From assembly GCA_037954235.1 (NCBI GenBank), contig JBBMOA010000010.1, forward strand, positions 26,052,529 through 26,116,528: a stretch of 64,000 nucleotides of DNA, in the 5' to 3' direction. Positions 49,261-59,793 of this stretch are shown here, piece by piece (position 1 is the first letter of the stretch; the number at the start of each line of letters is the position of its first letter). Below the pieces are notes generated by a model. The model was not told where the DNA came from. It saw nothing but the letters and a program-made list of their open reading frames with translations, and made no database searches. Source of the DNA: Aulostomus chinensis (taxonomy: Eukaryota; Chordata; Actinopteri; Syngnathiformes; Aulostomidae). The translations under genes were made by a program, and so were the position numbers.

Positions 49261-50439
49261 AACTTAACCGCGTGCATGGAACAGAGAATGTAACACCTTC
49301 CACCCTTTCTGCTGTCACTCCCAGTGATGTATTTGTCGAGTACTTATATGATGCGCAAAGTTCATTAGTTGTCCTCCTACATTAAATCACATTTGATCGC
49401 CTACATTGCAGTTAATGACTACAGCACAGGGATTTTTTCATACAAAACACTCAAAAATGAATTTTCTATCACATTTGCCTTGAGACAGCAGAACAATGAA
49501 TACAGGAAAAACAACTTAAAATTGTCACTCGCTCTTTAAAAATTGGAAATACAACAATGTGCCTTTTCATAGGATGATATGCACCAGTAAGGACAAATTA
49601 CACTGTAGGTGTCACACCACTTAAAGTCATTCACCTGTAAAACCTGTTATATATTCTGGCCTTTTAGCTTGACGGCAGTAAATGTTTATTGGCAGTGTGA
49701 AATTTTGGTTCGCAAATTTGACACAGAGCAGCAAAATCAGTACAGCTGTCACTAACGAACTAAGAAGGTGGGAGTAGTTAAAAGTAATGACCTGTGATAG
49801 ATTGTCTGTGTACCAGCCGTGGAACTTTATGGTCAGTGTGAAAGGAGAAATATATTTTGACATTTTATCCGCTTCCCATTGACATATATTAGAAAACATA
49901 TCCGAATCTATTGGCTTCATTCAGCTTTCGAGGAGATGCTTAGACATAATGAGACAAAGGAATTTCTTACTGAGGTGAAAACATGTGCAGTACAATACGT
50001 GATATGGTAAGCCGTCGGAATTCATGGAAAGCATTAGTTTCTTTTTTCCCTAAAAACACTAATAAGAAAAACTGTAAATGAAAGAAGACTGCGAGCTGGT
50101 GCTCCAGTAGCCATCCAGGTTAATTATTATGTCGGCTAAATACAAATATTAGTTATGCATATAAAGCTGGTAATCATCTTTAGAGAAGGCAGGAGGTAAA
50201 TTGGTATTTCTGTTTGAATTTCTTCTGTTTTAAGTTTCATCTTGCAAGAGCCTCTGGGTGAAAAATGAATCTTCCACAGAAATATCAAATCAACTGGATT
50301 GAGTCTGAGATGGAAGATCAAAGATTGAACTATAAATTGAAGCTTTTTATGATTCTGACATGACTACAACTGCTGCCGTACGGCCCTGATATTATTTGCG
50401 ATTGCATATTAAGGTGTGACCGTTTATTTCTCTCTGCAG
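49261..50439. other. non-coding sequence, no gene recognised
   Basis: AT-rich, low in repeats; directly precedes the candidate exon at 50440. Confidence 0.5.
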
Positions 50440-50491
50440 ACTGCTTTGAAGTGAACCCATTGAGGAGCATCCACAGCGACACGCTATTCTG
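50440..50491 (+). other. candidate small exon (52 bp), gene unknown
   Basis: A pyrimidine tract ending TTTCTCTCTGCAG stops at 50439 and a strong donor CTG|GTGAGT begins at 50492. Of the three frames only one is open: after two bases that complete a codon it reads CFEVNPLRSIHSDTLF and leaves TG, so phase 1 in and phase 2 out. The other two frames hit TGA within five codons. The peptide looks protein-like but I do not recognise it. The phase 2 exit would fit the acceptor at 57582, where the frame also stays open. A 52-bp open frame is weak evidence by itself; chance is possible. Confidence 0.33.
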
Positions 50492-51740
50492 GTGAGTCCC
50501 CAAATTAAATTAAAATCCTTTTCTGATTAACATAATGTACCTCCACATATACTGGCTATGCTGAAGATACAATGTCATGGGGCAAAAGCTTTGATGCCAA
50601 TAAAAAAACGATCCTCTCCTCTCGATCTATCGACTGCTGCCTTTTTTCACAACAGGGTCAGAATGTTTGACACGGCATGCATGCATGATCTCATTGCACG
50701 GAGTCAAACCCTACAGTTCTATCCATTTTCTGTCCACTCCCCTCACATTCTTCACTTGAACGACTGCAGAGAAGAAGACGGCACAAACACAACATCTCGT
50801 TCTTTTCCTCACCTCTCTGTCACATGCAGAATGAACTGCATGTTCACATACAGAAAGAGAGAGAGAGACGGGCGGAAAGAGAGGGGTGAGGAGGGGAGCT
50901 TCCGCAGAGTGACACTGTTAGCTATCCTCTCACATAGGCAGGGCTGGACTGGCGCCACGGCTGTTTGCCTCATAGCCTGTGCAAAGGGAGTCGGCTCCAT
51001 TATCAAAGCTGCTGCTTCGCCACCCTGCAGCAAAGCCAGCCTCCTCTGCTCCTGCAGATTTAATTTCTTATCTCAACAGGGAAAACAGCTCGTCTGATGA
51101 ACAGGAGAAAACACTCTGGGCTGCCGTTAACGCAGATCCAGAATACATACAGTAGATGTCTGATAAACTCGTGAATGTGCACAGGGCTGATATTCAAATA
51201 GATATACAAGGGAATTCACTTTATATGGTAAATAATGATTCAAAGAAGGGAAGCTCTTGTCACCATTAATCCAGAGCTGAAGCCATTATTTACAGAGCTG
51301 CCATCAAGGACATATCACAAGTCCTTGTTACTGTTTGCAGATGGATAAATATATTTTCTGCTGACCTGCTGTCAAGTCTAACCTGGTATTAACTGCTGGC
51401 CTGAGTGTTACTCGTGTTACAGCAGCACATCGTAACCCCTCGGAGGAGATGGCTAGAAGTATCTCTTGTGATTAAACATCATTTCTGTTTGCTTTACAAT
51501 TAAGAAATGTTATCGTTCTTTTTTACCTCCGTTTTCTCAAACCTCTGATTTTGTAATGGCACACAAGACGTGTTGCAGCTTTTCAAGCTCTTTGCTAATA
51601 GCGTCATCAATGTTGTGAGAAGCCATTACTGTGTGTCAGCTTTTCAGGCTCAAGTTATTAAAACGATACTTCATCCAAAATGTGTTTTTTTTTTTTTTTT
51701 AATTTAGCCTATCAGTTACTCACAAATAGCTGTCTTGTGC
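50492..51740. other. non-coding sequence, no gene recognised
   Basis: Includes a 179-codon plus frame (50558-51097) with no recognised domain, a short GA-rich patch near 50855 and a T run at about 51688-51703. Confidence 0.45.
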
Positions 51741-51758
51741 CAAGAGGATGATTTCTCA

Positions 51759-51884
51759 TCCATTCATCCACTTTCTATACTGCTTATCCATTAAGGGTCG
51801 CGGGGGTGCTGGAGCCTATCCCAGCTGACACTGGGCGAGAGGCAGGGTTCACCCTGGATGGGTCACCAATCCATCGCAGGGCCA
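51759..51884 (-). mobile_element. 5'-truncated SINE (tRNA-headed family, 3' module only)
   Basis: Minus-strand copy holding only the last ~125 bp of the family, from GGCCCTGCGATGGATTGG to the tail written as CATCCATTCATCC on plus. The flanks CAAGAGGATGATTTCTCA (51741-51758) and CAAGAGGATTTCTCA (51885-51899) are the same except for a 3-base indel, a convincing target duplication. The copy supports the idea that the 3' end is what the LINE machinery recognises. Confidence 0.88.
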
Positions 51885-52138
51885 CAAGAGGATTTCTCAC
51901 AATTGTCAAATCCCTGTGACTCCAAAAAAGGCAGAAAGTGCTAACCACGTAGATTTAGCTTGGAGCTCATGGTGCCACATAGCCACCAAGTATGAACGAC
52001 AGAACTCTCCAGCTCACTGTCCATCACGATCCCTGTCTTCTCTATCCAACTGTATTCTCAGTGATCCACCAACTCTTTGACAAGCTAGCCAAAACACTTC
52101 CGGTTTCTCGCTTGTTCGCAGTAGTGCTGGAAGGGCTC

Positions 52139-52164
52139 TAGTTAGTTAGTTAGTTAGTTAGTTA
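52139..52164. repeat. (GTTA)n tetranucleotide repeat
   Basis: About six GTTA/TAGT units. Confidence 0.93.
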
Positions 52165-53403
52165 ACTCATATCGATTTGTTCGGACTTGAGAGGTAAAAT
52201 ACACTCTTTGAGATAAGAATCACTTTGAATGAATGAAAGGGGGGTTGTGTAATGGGGTGCACCCTGGCTAAACAGGTTGTCGTGTTTCATAGGAATCACC
52301 AGGTAAAGCTACCCTTACCGGTGAGGCTAATTCGTTCTTCTTGACTCCAAGGGCCTAACAAGAATGTTATTTAAAGAGCTTTTTCTCTTGAAGCACTTTT
52401 GCAAATATTAAATGTATCCATAATAAATGCAACCAGGCCTGTAGGAAAATCAATTTATAATGCAACAATACTTGAAGTATATTTTTGCTTTTGCAGGAAT
52501 TTACTGTGATAGTATTACATAGACACAAGTTGCTGAAGAAAAGCTGACAGCTATTCCATCTTAAGATTGTCAAAAGATTTCAGCCAGTATAAAAGTTTTG
52601 AAGCAGATTTGATGTTGAGCCAGCGGACCAGACTTGTATGCCAAAATTTAACCAGAAAATATTTGCACCATAGACCAAGACGAGGCTGGTCTTTGGTCAA
52701 TGGCGTTATGTGCTAAGGGCTATTTAAAGAACACCTCAATCAGAGGAGTAGACGGTGATACTGAAGCCCTCAAATTTGTGGAAAAATTGGCCACCGCCTC
52801 CTCCCAGGCCCGCCTCACCTCTGAAGGCTCGGGCCGGTGCCTGCTGCTCCTGTACATGAAAATGAGATGTGACTGCGCACCTTCACCACTCGCACAAGGG
52901 AGTCAGTTTCTGTGGATGAGAAATGACTACTTCTCCCAAGTTGAAATGCGTGCACCACTAAAACGGCAATATGCCAAATCCTGGCGCAACCTGGGGTTTA
53001 AAGTAGCCCCGTCTTAGCATAAGCTTTTCTACTCTATATTTTACTTTCAGCTGGACCCTAATTTACAAAATGATCACGCTGGAGTTACCTAAAACTTGTT
53101 ACTGGGGAAATATGACATGAGACTGAGATCATTTTCTCTTCCCTGCAGTTAAACATCTTTTTGAAACCACTGGAATCAACCCCTGCTGGCCATTAGAGAG
53201 AATGCAGGTTTAAGGTAATTCTCTTTTACAATCTCTCTCATCAACCCACACAGTCACAGTTGAGTATCTTCGAAGACAGGGTTTCAGATGGTTGGACTCA
53301 AGGACACTGATTGTTCAGTCTTCTGTATCTGTCTTGAGGGCTGCACAGCACAGCAGAATTTAGCCTCAAGTTATTTTTTGAACTGCTTCGACTAGAAAAT
53401 AAT

Positions 53404-53422
53404 CATATATATATATATATAT
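53404..53422. repeat. (AT)n repeat
   Basis: About nine AT units. Confidence 0.93.
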
Positions 53423-53644
53423 TAATGACAACAAAATTTAAAAATAATAAGCACCCTTGCTTTTCGTTTAGTGTTTGCTTTCCAAATTATGAATAGAGTT
53501 ATTACTGAAGTCATGTTTTCAGTGGCTTTTGTCTGTAAATTGTTGAAGAGGAAACTGTGGAAACTGGACTCAACACGTTGAAATCTTCTCTAAAAGTTGC
53601 ACGTTTGACCAGTTGGAGGATACGAAGAAGCTTAATGTAAGTCA

Positions 53645-53810
53645 CAGTGGCACCTAGTGGTTACAGGAAGTAATCCTGAGGTAACAAAAAAGTGATTCAC
53701 ATCACAGTTGCACTGTGTTGTCTTTACGAGATGTACACCAACATGGTACAGGTTCTCTAGCACCACCTTGGGGACACAGGAAGTGACATTTGCATCGCAG
53801 TTCACTTACA
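53645..53810 (+). repeat. imperfect direct repeat, about 110-bp spacing
   Basis: The order 'CACC, then TTACAGGAAGT or ACACAGGAAGT, then ACATCACAGTTGCAC or GCATCGCAGTTCAC' occurs twice, near 53650 and near 53760. The copies are diverged. A fish repeat containing 'GCACCACCTAGTGG...CAGGAAGT' seems likely, but the family is unknown to me. Confidence 0.4.
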
Positions 53811-55678
53811 ACTCTTACACTTAAATATCGTCAGCCTTCACCTCACCTGTGTTCTACACAGCGTAGATTTTCAAGTTTCAGGTACATTTTGGAGTGGGTT
53901 TTTTTTGTTTTGGTTTTTTAAACTGAACATAAAAGTTAAGTGTGGTCTTGAGATGATTAATTTCCATGTTGCGTTTGCGGAGGTGACTGTGGTCTCAGGA
54001 ACCCGGTGCAGGAAATGAGAACGGCACCTTTGGCATCATGTAACAAGTGAGGGTCTAGAGAAATTGTGTTCATTAGTTTTCTCAGTAAAAGCTTCCTTTC
54101 CCCCACGCAGACAGACGAGAGCGATAACGCTGAGCTGTGGCAGCTTCATTATTGTCCAATAGTAATGCTCATGTATTTGTTGTTCTTCCCGCTAATGTGT
54201 CAGAGTTTATGGAGTTTTTGTGAAATCGGAAAGCTGAGAACACTGCAAATGTTCGATATACAAAGAGAGCAATGGCGATATCATGAGAGCTCTTCCTTTT
54301 TTTTTTTTTTTTTGTCAAAACAAGAAAGATTATTAATAATTCCTCCTAATTAGAAGTCTTGCAAAAACAAACCAAAACAAAAAAAAAAACTTGCACTGAT
54401 AATTGTGTTGACAAGTATGGAAAACATCATTTCCTCTGCTCATCCTACAAAGATGGAAGAAAAAAAATGGCTTTGTTGTAGACAGAAGCAGTTGTCAGTT
54501 CAGCAGTCAGAACAAATCAGGGTTAAGTTTGAGAGTCTGATGAGCAGAGATGCTCCCGAGTGCCACCGACAGCCACAATGTGAGCCCAGTTCAATCACTG
54601 TTCATCCTCTACTGGAAAATTACAGCTTGACAAGTAATCAAGTCACTACAGAACCCTGGGCGGAGAAACAAATGTATGTATTTTGGCCACAAAGGAATTA
54701 AAATAGGGAACAAGTTATATCCATAGGCCACCATTTTCAACGGCCACCATTCCATTTCACTACTCTGGAAGTCTTTTGGTAAATAAATGAATAGATATAT
54801 AATTTAATTAATGCTGATGATTCATTTGGATGCTTTCAATTAAAACATTTCTGTTTCCCTTAAGTTTGATTAGGTTTCCATAAGGATTAACCCTGGATAC
54901 CAAACCATCCAGTGTTTGTTATGTAAAATATTAATCATGACAATTATGCTTGATTAATTTCAATATCAACCAGCCCTGAGCGACGTGTCTTGGAAGTGAC
55001 TGATAATTACCAACAGATTTGTAAGAAATAAGGAGAAATACGCCGCGCTCAAGCTAAGGAAATGGCTTTGTGTCTGCTAATATGAATCTTGTTCATATGC
55101 AGCACGAATAAAAAAAAAAAATACGATCGAGAGCAATCTAAGATCTTGAAATTGCAGAGCTCTAACATGAACCATTTTCCTTCATGAGAGCAAAATATCA
55201 GCACACCAAAATATAGATTTTTGACTCATTTTGAAATGAGACCCTCGTCATGCAAATAGCAATCCTGATGTCTTTTGTTGGCGTGTGCTGCTCCTCTCAG
55301 GGCGCTATAATTAAACAGGAGGGGAGCTCAACCCTTCATTCTGTGTCACTTTGAGAAATGGCTGTTGCAAAACGTAGCGTGTCACAGCAATACGAGCTGA
55401 ACAGCAGCTACATTTCATACACAATGGAATCCATTTTTAGGAGTGTGTGTGTCTGATTTGTGAATTAATCTTCATCAGCGTAGCAGCAGAGATGCCTGAA
55501 AATATCCAGACGTAAGCCTGTGGAAAATTTTGCACCAAGTTTTCTGTTTATCACAGACAAGTTTGACAAAACACTGTATGCAAATCGAAACCTTCAAAGC
55601 AACATGGCTTGTCACTCTGCTGTTGAAAAACTGCTTTGATCAGTTGTGCCTGTTGAAATTTCAGTGGTAGCAGCCCTA
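53811..55678. other. non-coding sequence, no gene recognised
   Basis: T run near 54297-54314 and A-rich stretch near 54361-54392; open frames of 95-98 codons at 54066-54701 carry no recognised domain. Confidence 0.5.
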
Positions 55679-55726
55679 TGCACACACACACACGCACACG
55701 CACACACACACACACACACAGACACG
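55679..55726. repeat. (CA)n microsatellite with CG interruptions
   Basis: CA run broken by ACGC units, ending in GACACG. Confidence 0.95.
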
Positions 55727-55872
55727 CCCAATGGGATGTCTTGAGTGAATGATGAAGCCATCTAGTAGTGATGAAGACCAGGATTATAAACAAAGCATTG
55801 GCGACCTACCCTTGTTGGAACAACGCAGAGTTTCACAATAAAGTCTGAATACTCAATGTTAAGATTTACTGA

Positions 55873-55910
<38 letters not shown>

Positions 55911-55936
55911 AGATTGTGTGTGTGTGCGTGTGTGTA
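55873..55936. repeat. (TG)n microsatellite, two blocks
   Basis: TG blocks separated by TTTGAGATTG. About 150 bases from the CA run at 55679, giving an inverted CA/TG pair. Confidence 0.95.
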
Positions 55937-56187
55937 TCAAAATGTGACAGACGTGTAATGTGTGAGATGCCACAACCTGTATTGGTGTATAGATACAAAG
56001 ATTCTTCTGGAAACCAAAAGTGGCGATATAGCTTGAGTGACATTGTGTCCTTGTTGATATAAAGCGCTATTGCTTGTGGTATTAATTCCTCACTTTCAAG
56101 GATTGCATTGCGTCAGCGCCGCCTTCCATCACGGCAAATTGTTTGCTGTTTAGAAATTAAAATACATCGTTAGACGATGCATATCAA

Positions 56188-57150
56188 CAATTTTAATCAC
56201 ATCGTAGACATTTAGGGCTTGGGGGAGTGCATGAGGATGTACTGGGAGACTCTGCCGTCTGCAACCGGCGGGGCTCCCATGCCCTGGGTGCCTCCGCCAA
56301 TTTTAACCACATTCTAGTCATCCACCTCATCACATCTACATTCCCATGCACAACACGCACCCTGCACCATGTTGGGATGGGGGGGTAGCTGGGGCAGGGA
56401 GTGGGTCCAGTGCTGCCTCCTTTGCTAACTGCACCATTGCGGGCCTGGGGGCCTGGCCGGGGCTCTTTGGGGGTGGGGGGGGGGGGTGGTCCTCTTCCCG
56501 GCATGGTGGTTGGGCTGGGGTTGGTCACGGGCCCTGCTGCTGTACGGTGGATCGCTCGCTGGCGGTTTCACTAAGTCTGAGGTGCCCTGGACCGTATCAG
56601 CATCTATGGTGTTCTCAGCCCCTGTATGGAGGAAGATGAGAGTATGATTGTTTTGTCCGGGGGTGGCGGTCCTGGGCGTGCGTGCCTTCGGCTCAGGAGT
56701 TTATCAGACTCCTCCTATGCAGAATAAAACTGCTTCAGTACAACAAGGCACCAGGAACACTGATGCTGCTTGCCTCAGCTACTGAACAGGACAGGTAAAA
56801 AAAAAAAAAAAAAAAGACGATGGATATCAGATGGGGAGTGAGGTCATAAAATAACCAAGCCTCTAATGTTACACAATTTTCTCAAAAAAAAAGGAATATA
56901 TTTTACCACGTGTGGATTCTGCGCCAGTATTTTGCCTGAGGGCACTCAGGTAGTGCAGCAGTCCTTTGTGTTGCCTACTAAGACAGGGGCCACCGGCTCA
57001 GATGGGCCCCATGTTGGCCCTGTCTGGGGGGGGGGGGGCAAGTGGGTGCAGGTTTGGCCGGGGAAGAACAGGGGATCCTCCCTCATGCTCTGCGTAGTCT
57101 ACGCAGTCAATGGCACCGTGTTAAGAAGGAGGCATGAGCAGCAGAGGGCG
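56188..57150. repeat. G-rich block, probable unclassified mobile-element remnant
   Basis: The composition jumps to strongly GC-rich with G-biased plus strand (GGGGGTGGGG stretches near 56470-56490, a 13-base G run at 57026-57038). CAATTTTAATCACATCGTAG near 56190 and CAATTTTAACCACATTCTAG near 56300 form an imperfect ~110-bp direct repeat. The minus frame 56193-56528 is a Pro-rich composition artefact. The middle (about 56720-56980) is less GC-rich. I cannot assign a family or termini. Confidence 0.4.
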
Positions 57151-57235
57151 GAGCAACGTCAGAACAGCTTGGTAGGGTGAATTTGGAAATTTGCAAATGA
57201 GGGGAAAAGGAGTGTATAAGTGGTATATAATTCAA

Positions 57236-57470
57236 ATTTGGTTGTGGTAATTGGAGTCGTTTTTATAAAGGGCCTTTTGACCTCTGTGGTACTCAAAGCG
57301 CTTCACACTGTTTGCTCATTCACCACTTCACACACACGGGGAGGAGGCTGACATGCAAGGTGCAAAAAAAGGGTTCAGTATGGCACTGAAGGGCACTTCA
57401 GCACAGTCACCGAGGGAAAGTGAGGATCGAACCAACGACCTTTCATTGCCACGCCGCCCCACAGTGTGAC
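57236..57470 (-). repeat. second SINE-like repeat with B box and LINE-like end
   Basis: Read on minus it begins near GGGGCGGCGTGGCAATG, passes GGTCGTTGGTTCGATCC (B-box-like), GTGCCCTTCAGTGCCATAC, and ends GTGAAGCGCTTTGAGTACC with AAAGGCCCTTTATAAA. This matches the general form of a common fish repeat with a tRNA-like start and an 'AAGCGCTTTGAGT...AAAGGCGCTATATAAA' tail. ATAATTCAA (57227-57235) and ATAATTTAA (57471-57479) may be a diverged target duplication. It is unrelated to the GGAT-tailed SINE. Exact family name not assigned. Confidence 0.6.
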
Positions 57471-57581
57471 ATAATTTAACCTTGTGCTCCATTCAGCTGT
57501 TTTCAAAAATATTTTGAGAGCAGTGCTGCGTGACACTATAAATATTTTATATTATTTTACTCTCTGCGTGTCACCTCCCAG

Positions 57582-57678
57582 GTCTGCACCCGCAGCATAT
57601 CCCCCTCATCTGACCACATCCTCAGCATCACTCCCATCCGTCATCATTAGAGAGCTGGACTTGCTGTCCGGTGAAAAG
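57582..57678 (+). other. candidate exon (97 bp), weak
   Basis: A pyrimidine-rich stretch with CGTGTCACCTCCCAG ends at 57581. The frame entered after one base is open through SAPAAYPPHLTTSSAS and onward to a possible donor AAAG|GTACAAG at 57679, phase 2 in and phase 0 out. Another frame reads to a TAG at 57651-57653. The entering phase fits the exit of the candidate exon at 50440. The donor is mediocre and the peptide is not recognised. Confidence 0.18.
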
Positions 57679-59637
57679 GTACAAGAGAGGGCAGAAAATA
57701 GAAGGTTTGGATGGACAACAGATTAAGACGGAGAGGTGAGCAAACATTCTTCTCATTCGCCGCCCACATGCGGGAAGATTTCCACAGCAGCAAAATCACG
57801 GTCTGATCCCGAAGACGAGATCCAAATAGGTCATAATCCTTTTTGATCGTTGTTAAAGACTACTGTGAAACGCAAGTCTCTGCGTCTGAGTTTATATAAG
57901 ATCCAATGAATATGCGCCAATGTCACACTATTAAATTAGCATAAATTTATTAAAATATTTATAGTCTGTCTACATATATGTAGATCCTGCTCTGTCTGTG
58001 TTTCTAAAGGATTAGCAGCCACCATCTGCCTGACTCTGCCTGTTGAAAAATGAAACATTTTTAAATCTCGAGTGAGATATCACGCAGTATAGACAGGGAT
58101 TAGTTCTAATAAACCTGAACATTATTTTTTTTTTAATAAAAAGGGAACATTAGAAGAGAACATTGAAGAATACATGACAGCTGCACCCTGTTTCTAAATG
58201 TCACACAGAAAATCAACATCGACACGAAACATTTTGAAGCTGCCAGCAGTAACTAATTTGATGTAACGCTGATATTTCTGTCTGTGCATTTCAGGAAAAA
58301 AAGAGTCGATTCATGATCACATTTGAACAACAACTTTTTGTAATTATTTGAATTTGCTGAAATGGATGTAGCCACAGATTTTGACATCAACCGTTTCCAC
58401 CATATCGCATGATATTGATATTTATTGATGTTTCATTTATGTACACATGGAATGCCGAAATAATCTGGGTGATGAACAAAATAGACGCATCAGGAGAGAG
58501 GAAGACGCCAGCGACCTACACAACAGGCACCTGCTTGTTTAAGTAGAAAGAGATCCTGTAAAGAATGGAGGGAAATAACAAGGGACGATTCACATCCAGG
58601 AAACAAGAACATAACAAAATCTCCACAAAATCCTCAAATATCATTAGAAAACAATAATGGGAAAAACAAAAAAATACCATATATGCTTCATGAAATAACT
58701 TGAATCCATTGTGTCTAGTTAACGACAAAATTTATAAGAGATAACAGTGTCTTGCCAGCATGTTCGTTGGCATTCTGCTCTTTTATGCACACCACAAAAA
58801 GCGTGAGTAGGAAGGAGAATGCAAGTAGAAACTGTAAGTAGTTTATTACTACAGTAATTCGTAAACACTTGTCATCTGTTGAGAGCTTATTTGCAGTACG
58901 TATCTGAATAACAGCAGGAGCAGTAAATGCTCGTGTTGTATCCAGGCCAGTTAGTAAACCACTGGCCTCATCGATATGAATGAATTAGTGTGTATTTGTA
59001 CATGTAAGACTGTGATCGTTCAACTCCTAAACGGCAACTAATTCTGAGCTAAATTCAATTATTTAATTGGGGTTTAGTAATCAGTACACAAATCAGAACT
59101 ACAGCATTTTCAATGAATGAACTCTGGGTATTGTAGGAGAAAGAAGAGGAGGGTAACGATCCCCTGTAAACAGACAAAAAATGTGTCTCCAGGCCACAGA
59201 ACTATAAATCTTTCATAAATGGAAGGGACATTTAAACCAACAGAGGCACCTGATGATTTTCTGTTGCAGAGGCAACTGGGCTTCACTTTTCTGCTTGGCA
59301 AGCTCAGCTGAAATGCTGTGGTAAATGGAGCTTGTAACTATTGACTGGTTAAGTTCAGAGGAATTTGACATGTCTTTTACCGAGGGTGGTGTGTTTCAGC
59401 AGAGAAAAGGTAAATTATTCAATATGAAGCAAGACTGTGTAAATCTGTCCGTTGGCTGGTCCACAGTCCCCTAACATTAGATATTTACAGCAACTGAATA
59501 ATGACTCCTCATGCCTTTCATTTAGATCTGGGTAAGATTCACAAATTTCACAACTTCTGCCTCTCTGAAATATTGCAGAAACCTGCTGAATGAACTGGTA
59601 AAAGTTTTGTCCATTCATGGTTTATTTTACTGAAGTA
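57679..59637. other. non-coding sequence, no gene recognised
   Basis: AT-rich sequence with no recognised repeat or gene. Confidence 0.5.
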
Positions 59638-59645
59638 AAGTTTCC

Positions 59646-59785
59646 TGTTGCTGGCGACCCGTCCAGGGTGAACCCCGCCTTTCGCCCGAAAGCTGCTGGG
59701 AAAGGCTCCAGGCCCCTCCCCCCGCCCCGCAACCCTTATCAGAATAAGCAGAAGAAGATGGATGGATGGATGGATGGATGGATGG
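59646..59785 (+). mobile_element. 5'-truncated SINE with (GGAT)n tail
   Basis: The copy starts just before CTGGCGACCCGTCCAGGG, runs through CTGGGAAAGGCTCC and AGAATAAGCAGAAGAAG, and ends in seven GATG units. AAGTTTCC at 59638-59645 and 59786-59793 is a short but exact flanking repeat. It contains only the 3' module of the tRNA-headed family and has the longest tail among the plus-strand copies. Confidence 0.87.
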
Positions 59786-59793
59786 AAGTTTCC

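Larger units (their letters stand above)
51900..53644. other. non-coding sequence, possible GC-richer relic
   Basis: Contains a GTTA run (52139-52164) and an AT run (53404-53422). At 52770-53020 the base composition becomes clearly more GC-rich than its surroundings and a 105-codon plus frame (52700-53017) is open, but the protein is not recognised; an old mobile-element piece is possible. The segment CCATAGACCAAGACGAGG is followed by a near inverted partner (TGGTCTTTGGTC). Confidence 0.4.

Noticed and set aside
50558..51097. 179-codon plus frame just downstream of the exon candidate
   Set aside because: No domain, and the composition (Cys, Ser, Arg mix with a GA-run-derived charged part) looks like translated non-coding DNA.
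56193..56528. 111-codon Pro-rich minus frame
   Set aside because: It reflects the G-rich plus strand of this block; no proline-rich protein family is recognisable.
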